Of a DNA stretch of 64,000 bases, positions 11,290 through 21,966 are shown piece after piece. Source of the stretch: Cryptomeria japonica (Eukaryota; Streptophyta; Pinopsida; Cupressales; Cupressaceae); the NCBI RefSeq assembly GCF_030272615.1, contig NC_081406.1, positions 244,401,218 through 244,465,217 of the forward strand. Reading direction: 5' to 3'. The notes under the pieces are model-generated. The model saw only the letters and a list, made by a program, of their open reading frames with translations, was not told where the DNA came from and made no database searches. Numbering within the stretch: the stretch's first letter is position 1; each line of letters starts with the position of its first letter. The position numbers were made by a program, and so were the translations under genes.

Positions 11290-12540
11290 TTTATATATGT
11301 ACGGAAGCAGAACATACAAGATTTAGAGTCATGTACAGAAGTACAACATACAAGCTTTAGAGTCATGCAAATGTGAATGAAAGCTAATATTAGATGCTAT
11401 GATGCTAAAATAATTTATTTTAGGCCAAAATAACAAGATATTAGTGGTTTATGCTAAATGCTCTCTAAAATTCTCTATAACTTAGATGCATACAAGTTTT
11501 CAAGATTATGACTATGAATGCTAAATGCTTGAGAATGCTTGAGGATGCTTGAGAATGCTTGAGAATGCTTGAGGATTTGAAAATGAGGAATGTGAGCTCT
11601 ATTTATAGGTAAAATGGAGCAATGGATGATTGAGATTGAGTAATCTCAACAAGGGTCAAGATTGAATGATATTCAATCCTTGTGAAGGCTTTCAACCCAA
11701 TCCCAGGATGGCAAGTGTCAATGTGAGATAGGTTGAGAGGAGAGGGAATAAGAATTAAATGCTTGAAATGACCTAAGAGTTAACTTGGGAGTTAAGGTCA
11801 AGGTTAGGTTGAATGGATAAATTCTTTATTCAAAGAATAAAGCTTTTATCCAATGGATAAACTCTTGTGCAAAGGCAAAAGGGATAACCATGATCAAAGC
11901 AATAAATGCTTGAGGAGACACATGAGTGCAAGTTGAATAAACCATAAATGGTTATGTAAGAGCCATTAATGGTCATGTAAGAGCCATTAGTGGTTTTGGA
12001 AGACTTTAGAGGTTAGATTGTTGAACACACAAAGCATTAAATGCTTTTCAAAGACTTTGAAGTCTTTGAGAAGTGACTCCAAGTTGCTTAGGAATGTGAC
12101 AATAATTAGGAGATGGAATAGGTTAGTTGATTAGGATTAGATAGGTTCTAGAAGAATTTAGGAAGGGCAAGTGGGAGATGGTGGGTGAGAGAAAATAGGA
12201 TTTTATTTAAAATAAAATTAATTTATTTCAATAAATGTGTGCAAGTTGTATTTGTAGGAAAATGCAAGTGGGGTATAAATGATTTAAATAAATGTTTTAT
12301 TTAATTTATTTAAAAGAGGAAAAGGGGGATTTAATTGAATAAATATAATTTATTCATTTAATTGATTGCGAATTTGGTATAATGAATTAATTAAAATAAA
12401 TTGAATAATTTATTTAATTAATAGGAGAATGTTTGAAGATGAGTTAATTAAATATTAATTTAACTAATGGCTAGTGGATTTTTAATCAAATAAATAACAA
12501 ATATTCATTTAATTAAACTGGAAGGATTTACATGACTACA
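11290..12540 (-). repeat. LTR-like end of the insertion, with TATA box
   Basis: Read on the minus strand it begins TGTAGTCATG at the insertion edge. It runs through very AT-rich sequence, then reaches CCTATAAATAG at about 11598-11609, a good TATA box, followed by a leader-like region. This is the arrangement of a U3-R-U5 LTR. The U5 end is not clear: a plausible break lies near 11290, or the true end may be at 4695 with other DNA inserted between. Confidence 0.45.
11525..11574. repeat. 10-bp tandem repeat, five units
   Basis: Five consecutive copies of atgcttgagR. They lie just downstream of the minus-strand TATA box, in what would be the transcribed leader of the LTR-like segment. Confidence 0.85.
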
Positions 12541-12545
12541 CATTC

Positions 12546-12817
12546 AATTTGTTCCTAAAAACCCATTTAGAACCAATAACATTTTTATCTTTAGGTCTAG
12601 GAACAAGTTCCCAAGTTCTGTTCTTTTCAATCTGATCTAACTCTTCTTCCATGGCTCTAATCCATTTATCATCTTTATAGGCTTCAACAACATCTTTAGG
12701 TTCAACTTTAGAGATCAGACATATTTCTTCTGCAACTAACCTTCTTCTAGTCATCACACCTTTATTCTTTTCACCAATAATTTGATTCTCAGAATGATTT
12801 AGTCTTACATTCCTCAA
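12546..12817 (-). pseudogene. Element B: N-terminal reverse transcriptase
   Basis: The minus-strand frame reads RNVRLNHSENQIIG, VMTRRRL, EELDQIEKNRTWELVPRP and [14 protein letters not shown]. This is the conserved start of copia reverse transcriptase. It breaks off exactly at the cattc duplication, where the 7.85-kb insertion begins; the rest is at 3318-4694. Confidence 0.88.
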
Positions 12818-12922
12818 AGTCTTTTGATTGTTCTAATCTCCAAGCTCTTGCACATCATCACTAGAAGCAGCAACATCCAGATTCACAGTCTCTACCGGAT
12901 CATTTAGCTTAGGCTATTCAGG

Positions 12923-13591
12923 CTAAATAGGAGCTAAAATAACATGTTGGCCTTCATCATAAGCTTTGATCTCTTTCCCAAGGTTTTCATCCACCTTCAC
13001 ACTTGCACTCTCAACTATCTTTCTTAGTCTCTTGTTATAGCACCGATGGGATTTACTTTTTGTAGAATATCCCAAAAAGATACCTTCATCACTTCTAGCA
13101 TCAAACTTTCCAATATCCTCAACTCTCTTGATATAACATTTGCTACCAAAAACTTTGAAATATTTCACTGTAGGAACATGACCAAACCAAAGCTCATAAG
13201 GAGTCTTGCCGATATCACCTTTGATATGAACTCTATTGAATGTATAGACTGCAATGCTAATAGCTTCTCTCCAATAGACCTTCAGAACATTTCCTTCAAT
13301 CAACATGGTTCTTGCAACATCTTAAACAGTACGGTTCTTCCTTTCAACAATCCCATTCTACCGTGGGGTCCTAGGAGCAGATAGTTGTCTTCTGATTCCA
13401 TGCATCTCACATACAGAATTGAACTCACCAGAATAGAATTCTCCACCTCTATCAGATCTCAGACACTTCATCTTCAATCTGGACTCAGTTTCAACTTTAT
13501 CTTTGAGTATCTTAAATTTCTCAAATGCTTCTGATTTTTCCTTCAAAAAGACAACCCACATCATTCTAGAATAATCATCAATTAGCAGCAT
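12923..13591 (-). pseudogene. Element B: integrase core and C-terminal part
   Basis: The upstream piece (13591 to 13358) has LLIDDYSRMMWVVFLKEK and LRSDRGGEFYSGEF, the second catalytic Asp region. The next (13306 to 12923) has the AVYTFNRVHIKGD, KTPYELWFG and FGSKCYIKR motifs and [17 protein letters not shown] of the copia integrase C-terminal region. Integrase joins the element DNA to the host chromosome. A stop and lost residues near 13310-13357 remove the catalytic Glu region. Confidence 0.87.
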
Positions 13592-13606
13592 AAAGTATCT
13601 ATCACC

Positions 13607-14002
13607 CTATACACTTCTAACATTTGTAGGTCCACACAGATCTGTATGTACAAGATCTAATAATCCATCTGATGTATACCATTTACTCTTGAAATAAACC
13701 CTTGTTTGCTTACCCAACTGGCATTCCTTACATACTAAATTAACATGTTTAACAATCTTAGGCAGATCCCTTACAACTTGTGTAGAATTAATCTTGATCA
13801 ATGAATCAAACTTTACATGACACATTCTTCTATGCCACGACCAACTCTCATCTATCTTAGCAATCAAACAGCTTTTCTCACTAGCATTCAAATGAAAAAT
13901 GTTACCTTCATTCTTAGTCCCAGATGCAATTTGTATACCAGAGGCATTCAAGGTCTTGCATTTACCATCTTTGAATTGTAGATCATGACCCTTACCAACC
14001 AT
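13607..14002 (-). pseudogene. Element B: GAG-pre-integrase zinc domain
   Basis: The minus-strand frame gives WSWHRRMCHVKFDSLIKI and LVCKECQLGKQTRV, the H-H-C-C zinc-binding pattern at the integrase N-terminus, then LLDLVHTDLCGPTNVRS with the first catalytic Asp. It is open over 131 codons and in frame with the integrase pieces that follow. Confidence 0.87.
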
Positions 14003-14100
14003 CTATCCAACACTCAAAATATTATGCTTCAAACCTTCAACATACAAAATATCATCAATGTTATGCTTACCATCAAAATAAATAGAACCTCTCCCACAGA

Positions 14101-14316
14101 TTACAAGGCTTTGTTATCTCTAAATCTAACTATTCCACCATCATACCTTTCCATAATTACAAATTTTCTTTCATCACTGGTCATATGATGTGAACAACTA
14201 ATGTCAATCACCCATTCACCTTTTTCTTCTACCTTTGCAGCCAAAGGTTTCTCCACAACAAAACAACTAGTGGAATCAATAGGAACAGGTCTATCTTCTT
14301 TAATGGCAATAAACAC
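14101..14316 (-). pseudogene. Element B: aspartic protease
   Basis: The frame contains EWVIDISCSHHMTSDERKF. In copia proteases the active site is DSG followed by CSHHM; here the Gly-bearing triplet reads DIS, so the catalytic signature is damaged. Protease cuts the polyprotein. It lies between the zinc knuckle and the pre-integrase domain, as expected. Confidence 0.8.
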
Positions 14317-14342
14317 AACTTCATCTTCTTCTGATTCGTCAT

Positions 14343-15348
14343 CTATAACACCCTCATATGCAACATAATAACAGTTGTTTTTATTCCTAAACTTCCAGTT
14401 AGATTTATAAGGCTTATCATATTTTCATGTTTCTCATATCTATCAATCCTATCAAACTTATCATGTCTATCATACTTATCCATTCTCTCTGAGCATCTAG
14501 AAGCAAAATGTCCTATCTTGTTACAAGAAAAAAATTTCAAGTGCAACTTTCCATCATACTTACCGACACCCTTAGGCAATCTCTGGGCAATCAATGCTTC
14601 AAGTTCATCTAGCTCTCTTTATTCCTATGTTATCTCTCTTCTTTCTCTTTCATATCTGGATATCATGCACTCATCAGGATCATATTTCTACTTATCGGAC
14701 ATAGATGTTGATGCCTTTAATGTTGTCTCTGATTTTCCATGTGATTCTCCAAATTCGCTCAGCTCAAATGCAACAAGTTTTCCAACCAACACATCTCTTG
14801 TTCCTATAGTTACACTCTGGATCTCATCAATAGAGACAACCTTATGTTTATAAGGAGGCAAAGATCTCAGCACCTTAGCAACAATCTCATCTTCTTCAAT
14901 CTTTCCACTAGCAGATCTAATACCAAGGACAAGCTCATTCACCTTAGCCATGTATGAATGTATGTTCTCATCATCTCACATCTCCAATGTCTCATAATTT
15001 CTTTTTAAATTCTACAACTTAGCAACTTTCACTTGACTAACACCTTCATATAGGATCTCAAGCTTCACCTAGATCTCATGCGTGGTCTGAAGTTCCATAA
15101 CATTTGTCATTTCAAAATTAGTTAGGGCACTAAGCAATGCTTCCTTCACTCTGATGTTATATTCAACTTCCTTAACCTCATCAGGAGTGGATGGTCCATT
15201 CTATGGAACAACACATGCATTCTTAGTAATATTCCAATAATCTTATCCAAGACATTTCAAATGCACCTACATTTGTCTCTTCCACAATATAGTTGCTTCC
15301 ATCAAACCTCATAGTGTCCTTCTTGAAAAGAGTACCTTGAGCTGCCAT
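14343..15348 (-). pseudogene. Element B: gag with zinc knuckle (broken)
   Basis: The start ATG is at 15346-15348, about 45 bases from the primer-binding site, with AAQGTLFKKDTMRFDGSNY as N-terminus. Further pieces at 14951-14688 (VLRSLPPYKHKVV; VLVGKLVAFELSEF) and 14594-14343 (FFSCNKIGHFASRCS) follow. The last is a CCHC zinc knuckle whose first Cys is now Phe. Several stops and at least two frame changes interrupt the gene. Confidence 0.8.
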
Positions 15349-15391
15349 CCTGGATCTCCTCAAGCAATTAAGCTTCTACCAAAGGATCTAT

Positions 15392-15402
15392 CTCTGATAC
15401 CA
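15392..15402 (-). promoter_or_regulatory. Element B primer-binding site
   Basis: Minus-strand TGGTATCAGAG, complementary to initiator tRNA-Met, two bases from the 5' LTR edge. A substitution follows where the usual final C would be. Confidence 0.85.
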
Positions 15403-15404
15403 AT

Positions 15405-15958
15405 TGTTAGCAGCAATCAACAAGGAAGACTAAGTGGGGGGGGGGGGGGTGAATCAGTCTTCACCAAATCTCAACAGATTAAACTCCAAAACATCAACTG
15501 ATAAACTGCAGCAATAACATATAAGCAAATTAACAACACAACACACAACACCAAGATTTTGATGTGGAAAACCTGGTTAAGTGAAAAACCACAGTGGGAA
15601 CCTACCCATAGTAAGATGACACTTTGCAGTAGTATGTGAAAAACTTACAATGGGGAATGCACATGCATTCAGGCATATTGCCTAGATCTCACTGCTTAAA
15701 AGATATATGCCTGGAAGGATACAACCTTTAGGGAAGTCTCACTGACTTACAATATGATTCAGAATACAATCCAGAAGGAATGAAGGCAATGATAGCATAT
15801 ACAAATGCCTGATGACAGTTTCGGTTAAGCACAGTTGTTTGCTTTGCAACACCAAACGCACCTCAACACTTCGTTGAATGATATATCCTTGTTTGTACAT
15901 TCATCTCTCTCTGATAATGCAAACACAATACCAACACCTAAATTACATAAGTATATCA
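15405..15958 (-). repeat. Element B 5' LTR, first part
   Basis: Matches 1765 onward and contains a run of 14 G before tgaatcagt. It is cut at 15958 by element C and resumes at 23578. The tatca at 15954-15958 is repeated at 23573-23577. Confidence 0.9.
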
Positions 15959-17563
15959 TGATAACTCAATGATGAATGAATACTACCAAACTGATACTGA
16001 GAGGGGGGGGTGAATCAGTACAAACAAAAATCCAGTCAAAAACTGGTAAGACAACAAATACTCCAAATGACTGGCAAGCAGTGATACTAGTTGAAACAGA
16101 GTGCAACAGGTAAGACCCAAAATAACTAAAACAATCATAAAGCGGTCACTCACTAAGCTTTCCTCTTAGCTCAATACTATAGTACCATTACACCCTCATG
16201 CATGAACAGGTAAACTATCATCAGATCTTCACAATAGTTAGTTCAATATGTTTTATAGACAGACATAAAACACAGAACCATCATATGCTCAACAGGTAAT
16301 AACAATGCATCACAAGATAAAAGCATCACACATGACACACATATTTTTTCATGTGGAAACCCAACTAGGAAAAACCACCGTGGGGATGAATACCCACAAG
16401 TTGTTTTTTGAACTCTTTAGAAGTCTGCTCTGTTAGGAGCCTTGTCCGGTTAAAGACATTACAATAGGTTTTGCTAGGAACCAATCCTGTTAGGGATCAC
16501 ACGGTTAAGGAATGGCTATAATACTCGGTTAAGGGTTAAACTCGGTTAGGGTTACCTTGTTAGAGGATTTCAAGAACTCAATAGCTAAAGGATCTCTAGA
16601 GCTCTATAGCTTCCCAGAACTCAATAACTTCAAGTTACCCTGTTAAGGGATTTGAATCAAGCCAATTAAAGCTACCCTGTTAAGGGATTTGTATCAAGCC
16701 GGTTAAGGCTACCTTGTTAAGGGATTTCACAATTGTTGAAGTGGTTAAAGATCAACAGGAATTACAATGATCTGGTAATAGCACCCAATGCTAATGCAGA
16801 TCCATTTTGGCTCCTCTTCACCTTCTGTACATTCACTTTGCAGGTATCTCTTCTCTCCTTTGGTTTGGCAAGAATCACGTATCACTTCCCTTGGATACAC
16901 ACACACAACTTTTTCCAACAACCTTGGAAAGAAACACAACATCGACCTTATAGGAAACAGACAGGTCGATAGCAAAAACCCTAAACCCTAAACCTATTAG
17001 GTTAAGCAATTCAAGCGGTTCAATCCTGACCATTGAATCATACTGCATTAAATGCAACAATCTTGAATCGATCTCAAGACATTCTCCATCATCCATTATC
17101 CATCGATTTCATGGCGGCTGATAACCCATCACGTGTTATCACCGTTTGACAAACTTTACACATTCCTAAGGTAGATAGGAATAGTCTTCTTCATGCAAGA
17201 TCCTTCACGCGCACAGGGCTTACGTGGGAACATGACCTGTTCTCTGTTATACTGCTAACTCATCACACAAAGATTATCGATTGAGTCACATAGGCTTGAG
17301 GTACTCCAATCAGAAATCCTGAAGTGGAAACTACCTACCAACCAGTAGCCATACAATGCTTCCATGTGCCGGTTCCCATAACTACATGCCAGTTCACCTT
17401 GAGCAAATACACCGCTTCACTTTGGCATATATACCAATTCACACATATGCCAGTTCTCTCTTCTCACATATCACATATGCCGGTTCACTTCATATCACAT
17501 ATTGACATCAATGACAACATACAATATCATTATGTCCTTATACCGGTTCACATACTGCCAACA
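15959..17563 (-). repeat. Element C 3' LTR
   Basis: Ends TGATAACTC and CTGCCAACA. It pairs with 21967-23572 at almost identical length, the differences being mostly transitions. It contains an eight-base G-run before tgaatcagt, several imperfect units around ctgttaagggatttg at about 16650-16730, and a short run of ccctaaa units near 16978. Confidence 0.92.
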
Positions 17564-17750
17564 ATCTCCCCCTTTGGCATTGATGGCAATATACAAAGAT
17601 ATCTCTCTGCTTCACATCTTCTCCCCCATTTTCTGCAGATATCTTTTCCACTTCACTCCTTCTCCCCTTTTGACAACAATGCCAAAGTGGAGGCACAAGC
17701 ATCCCTGTTCCATTATGCTGCTCCCCTTGAGGAGTAGCATCCTTCAACAC
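17564..17750 (-). promoter_or_regulatory. Element C polypurine tracts
   Basis: Directly beside the LTR the minus strand reads CCAAAGGGGGAGAT; further purine runs follow near 17622, 17663 and 17720. The first is the plus-strand primer; the repeats match the multiplied polypurine pattern of Sirevirus-like elements. Confidence 0.65.
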
Positions 17751-17805
17751 ATCAATCAACAAAAAATTGACTATGCAATACCTGACTGATGTGGAACAAA
17801 TACTT

Positions 17806-18582
17806 TTAGTTCACCTCCTGAGGGGGCAGTACCCCCAATTCACCTCTTAAATGCACAAATGTAGTCTTTGGGAGAGGCTTGGTGAATATGTCTGCTAACT
17901 GCTCCTTACTGGAAACATGTTCTAGTGCAATCTCTTTATTCTGAACCTTTTCCCTCAAGAAATGATACTTAAGCTCAAAATTCTTGGTTCTAGAATGTAA
18001 AACCAGATTCTTTGAGATATTGATAGCACTTGTGTTATCACATAATATACTTACCGGTTCAGATATAGGGATTTTTAAGCCATTTAAAACATGCTTCATC
18101 CAGATTGTCTGAGTGCAGTTCATGAAAGCTGCAACATACTCCACTTCCACTGTAGACTGAGAGATACAACTCTGCTTTTTACTCATCCATGAGACCAATC
18201 TACCACCAAGAAAGAATGCACCACTGGTTGTGCTTTTCTGATCATCCACATTACCTGCCCAATCAGCATATGTGAATACTTTCAGAATGAAATCATTGCT
18301 GTATGGGTACCACAATCTATAGTCAACTGTTCCCTTCAGATACCTAAGAATCTGCTTGATTGCAACCAAGTGGGATTCTCTTGGAATTTTCTGGAACCTT
18401 GCAGTAATGTCAATTGCATGTGCAATATCTGGTCTGCTATGCACTACATAATGCAACTTACCAATCATTGATCGGTATTCCTTATCATCAACCAGTGCGT
18501 AGTCATCCTCTTTTGTCAATTTGCAACCGATCACCATCGATGTACCAATCGGCTTGCTATCTTCCATGCCAAAGGTCTTCAA
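17806..18582 (-). pseudogene. Element C: RNase H end of the polyprotein
   Basis: An open run of 258 codons covering the end of the reverse transcriptase and RNase H. It shows MEDSKPIGTSM, YRSMIGKLHYVVHSRPDIAH, ILRYLKGTVDYRLWYP, YADWAGNVDDQKSTTSGAFF, SWMSKKQSCISQSTVEVEYV, LCDNTSAI and LADIFTKPLP. RNase H degrades the RNA strand after copying. The usual EAEY around the second acidic residue reads EVEY, but the Glu is kept. The frame ends with a normal stop near 17806. It is cut from the upstream reverse transcriptase by two TAG codons near 18606 and 18633. Confidence 0.92.
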
Positions 18583-18633
18583 AACCTCTTTGACATATTT
18601 GGACTAAGTGATAAAGATTCCATCTTTCATCTG

Positions 18634-19356
18634 CTAGATCTGCAGTCCAATGAAGAACTTAATCTCCCCTATGAGTGACATCTCAAACTCTTTCTTCATC
18701 TCATCAGCAAACTCATGACTCATCTTGTCATCTCCACCAAAGATAATGTCATCAACAAAAACCTCACAGATTAGGATCTGATCTCCTTCAGACTTCAAGT
18801 AGATATTGCTATCTTCACTTGTTCTCTCAAATCCAATCTTCACAAGATGGGAATGTAGGCGCTCATACCATGCCCTAGGTGCTTGCTTTAGACCATATAA
18901 GGCTTTATGTAGCCTGCACACCATATCACTGTCTTCAAATAGGGAAAACCCATCTGGTTGCTCTATATACACCTCCTCTTCAAGTACAACATTTAGGAAT
19001 ACATATTTTACATCCATTTGATATACTTTGAACCCTTTAAAAGCTGAATATGCAAGAAGCATACGAACTCCTTCCAATCTGGCTACAGGAGCAAAGGTTT
19101 CTCCATAGTCTTCTCCTTCTTCTTGAGCATATCCTTTGCACACCAATCTGGCTTTATTCCTAATCACTATGCCATCCTCATTCAACTTGTTTCTGAACAC
19201 CCATTTGGTGCCAATGACATTTTTATGCTTCGATCTGGGTACCAAGGACCATGTACCATTTTTCTCTATCTGATTAAGTTCCTCTTTCATTGCCTTGATC
19301 CAGTCTTCATATTTATGAGCCTCTTTGAATGATTTAGGCTCAAATTCATAGATCAT
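18634..19356 (-). pseudogene. Element C: reverse transcriptase
   Basis: An open run of 240 codons with the full copia reverse transcriptase pattern: [75 protein letters not shown] and the catalytic [13 protein letters not shown]. The active-site Asp pair is intact. It uses the tRNA-primed RNA as template inside the particle. In frame with the integrase upstream and RNase H downstream. Confidence 0.93.
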
Positions 19357-19416
19357 ACATGATTTTTCTCTGATCTTTCTCCTTGTAAGGATTCCTGCAT
19401 CCTTATCTCCTATGAT

Positions 19417-20445
19417 CTACTTAGGATCATGATTCAACTTGACATACCGAGGAATGGTCTTGACAGGTTCTTCTTGCTTTTCCTCTTCATCCTCATCTTC
19501 ATCAATATCAACATTCACTGGTTCAAGAACACTGTTACTAGTACTCGGTTGACTGACAACCGGTTCCCAGAAGGTTGTAATCGGTTCATTTATAGCTTGC
19601 TCACTACTGGTTTCCTCAGTTTTCTCAGAGGATTCATCAACTCTTACATTGATACTTTCCATAATTCTTTGAGTCCTATTGTTGTAACACTTGAAAGCTT
19701 TACTCTTGGTGGAATATCCTAGGAATATTCCCTCATCACATTTAGCTTCAAATTTGCCCTGATGTTCACTCCTCTTGATGTAACATTTGCTACCAAATAC
19801 TCTAAAGTAGCTAACCACAGGTGTCTTACCAGTCCAATACTCATAAGGAGTTTTGTCCTTACCTTTCTTGATGAGTACCCGGTTCATTGTGTAGACTGCA
19901 GTGCTCACTACTTCTTTCCAAAAGGTATGAGTTACCTTTCCTTGAATCAACATGGTTCTAGCTGCTTCAACCACAATTCGGTTATTCCTGTCTGCTAGGC
20001 CATTCTCCTGTGAAGTCCAGGGGGCAGATAGATGCCTTTTGATGCCAAATTCTTCACAGTACTTATTGAATTCACTGGAAGTAAATTCCCCTCCTTGATC
20101 AGTTCTGAGACACTTGATCCTTTTACCGCTTTCCTTCTCCACTAATATTCTGAAAGCTTTGAATTTCACAAAAGCTTCAAACTTGTCTTTCAAGAATGTG
20201 ACCTACATCATTCTTGAGCAGTCATCAGTGAGAATCATGAAGTACCTATCACCCTGCACACTTCTAGTTTTCTTAGGACCACACAAATCAGTATGCACAA
20301 GATCAAGCAAGTTGTTAGTAGTGAAAGATTTACCTTTAAAGGTTGAGGATGACATTTTCCCCAATTGACACTCTCTGCACAAGGTATTATCTGGTTTGCT
20401 TAGCACCGACAACCCTCTAACTACCTTGATCTTACTGACCTTCAC
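19417..20445 (-). pseudogene. Element C: integrase
   Basis: Two in-frame runs (20445-20203 and 20193-19417) separated by one TAG where Trp is expected (RMM-stop-VTFLK). They hold the zinc-binding Cys pair (CRECQLGK), LVHTDLCGP, LRTDQGGEF and QENGLADRNNR, so the three catalytic acids (D, D, E) are kept. The C-terminal FGSKCYIKRSEHQGKFEAKC and GYSTKSKAF follow, then an acidic linker rich in Glu and Asp. Confidence 0.93.
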
Positions 20446-21894
20446 AATGTTATCAAAGTTTACATGGCAGAGTCTCCTATGCCATATCTAGCTATCATCA
20501 AGCTTAGCCATAAGACATGTACTTATATTTGCATTCAGATGAAATAGGTTACCTTTGGTCTACATGCCAATGGCCACCAATTCACCCTCTTTTCCTTTGA
20601 TTTTGTAGACTCCATTCTTGAATTCTAGAGTGAGGCCACTGTCATTCAACTGGGCAACACTCAAAAGGTTGTGTCTGAGACCATCAACTCAATACACATT
20701 GTCAACACTACTCTTTCCATTCAGAGAGATGGACCCTCTACCATTGACCATGCATGGTGCATCATTGCCAAAACGAACCACACCACCATCATACTCCTCC
20801 AAGGATAGAAACTTTCTCCGGTCACCTATCATATGGTGAGAATAGCCACTGTCAATGATCCACTCATTGGAATTATCAAACTGGGAGACAAGAGCCTTCT
20901 TGTCTACCACATCTTCCTTTATAGCAACAAACACAATGTCTTCATTCTCTTCATCTTCTAATTCCTCATCTATGACACCTTCATCAATTGCCACAAAATA
21001 GTTTCTCCAGTTTCCTCCTTTGAATTTCCTGAACCTTTCTGGTTTGTCCTTGTTATCGCCATTAGGATGGTTTATAGCAATATGTCCTATCCAGTTGCAA
21101 GAAAAGCATTTCAAAAGTAGCTTACCTTTGTATTTACCGGTTCCTTTTGGAAGCTTCCTGGCAAGGAGAGCTTGAAATGCCATCAGAATCTCCTCATCAT
21201 TCATTTCTCTACTCTAACTAGGTTCACCCCTAGTGCTAGCTTCTTTTCCTTTTTTGAATGGTAAAGCAGAGGCTTTAAATGTTGATTTAGTCTTTTGAAC
21301 ACTGCCATCAAAACTATTTAGCTCATAGGTTGTCAGCTTGGCTATGATGGAGTCCAAGGATACCTTAGTCTTGTCTATTGATCTCAGCTCCTGAACAACA
21401 ACAACCCTTATTGCATAGACCGACAACAGGGATCTTAGGACTTTGCTTACCACAGTCGAATCTTCTATTTTACCACCTGCACTCTTGATTTCTCCAACAA
21501 TCATTTTGATTCTTATTCCATACTGCTGAATGGTCTCACCTTCAACCATCCACATATCCTCAAACTTCCCTCACAGGCTTTCTTCCTTAGCCTGTTTTAC
21601 ATGTTCATCACCACCATAGATATTTTCAAGAGCATCCCATACCTCTTTGGGATTTACCTTGTCCTAAACATCAATAAACTCAATGTCAGATAGACTACTA
21701 ATGAGGGCTTCCATGACTTGCCCATTTTCTTGTATCTCTCTCTTTTGGTCATCGGTGAGAGTACTGGTAGGGACAACATAGACATTCTCAACATAACTCC
21801 AGTGTTGAGCACCCATACTTCTGATGAATAATTCCATCCTATCTTTCTATATACCAAAATTTTCCCTGTTAAACTTTGGACCTTCCCTCTTCAT
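20446..21894 (-). pseudogene. Element C: gag, zinc knuckle and protease
   Basis: The frame starts at the ATG at 21892-21894 and includes ELFIRSMGAQHWSYVENVYV, EVWDALENIYGGDEHVKQA, GEIKSAGGKIEDSTVVSKVL and a zinc knuckle CFSCNWIGHIAINH whose final Cys is His. The protease WIIDSGYSHHM follows; DSG is kept but the next Cys is Tyr. Then comes IWHRRLCHVNFDNI of the pre-integrase domain. Stops (five TAG, two TGA) are scattered along it, yet the frame never shifts down to the end of RNase H. Confidence 0.9.
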
Positions 21895-21952
21895 AATTTG
21901 ACTGGGATCTTTACCTCAAGCGGTTAAGCTTTCAACACAGAGGACCTAGAGT

Positions 21953-21964
21953 GCTCTGATACCA
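21953..21964 (-). promoter_or_regulatory. Element C primer-binding site
   Basis: Minus-strand TGGTATCAGAGC, complementary to initiator tRNA-Met, two bases from the 5' LTR. Confidence 0.92.
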
Positions 21965-21966
21965 AT

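Larger units (their letters stand above)
4695..12540 (-). mobile_element. 7.85-kb insertion in B with TG/CA ends
   Basis: This block interrupts B's reverse transcriptase. It is flanked by cattc at 4690-4694 and 12541-12545, and removing it with one copy restores the expected coding sequence around the NKLN motif. Its ends are TGATGC and GACTACA, the TG...CA form of LTR elements, but no matching LTR pair is visible. The right 1.25 kb looks like a minus-strand LTR with a TATA box. The simplest reading is a solo LTR (its U3 at the right, its U5 end at the left) that later received other DNA, including PPR-gene fragments and a hairpin. Element class is uncertain. Confidence 0.6.

Noticed and set aside
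12923-13384. Plus-strand frame 13046-13384 as a gene
   Set aside because: It is antisense to B's integrase and shows no motif of its own.
16975-17000. Telomere-like ccctaaa units
   Set aside because: Only about two units, present in both LTRs of C; part of the LTR and too short to be an interstitial telomere.
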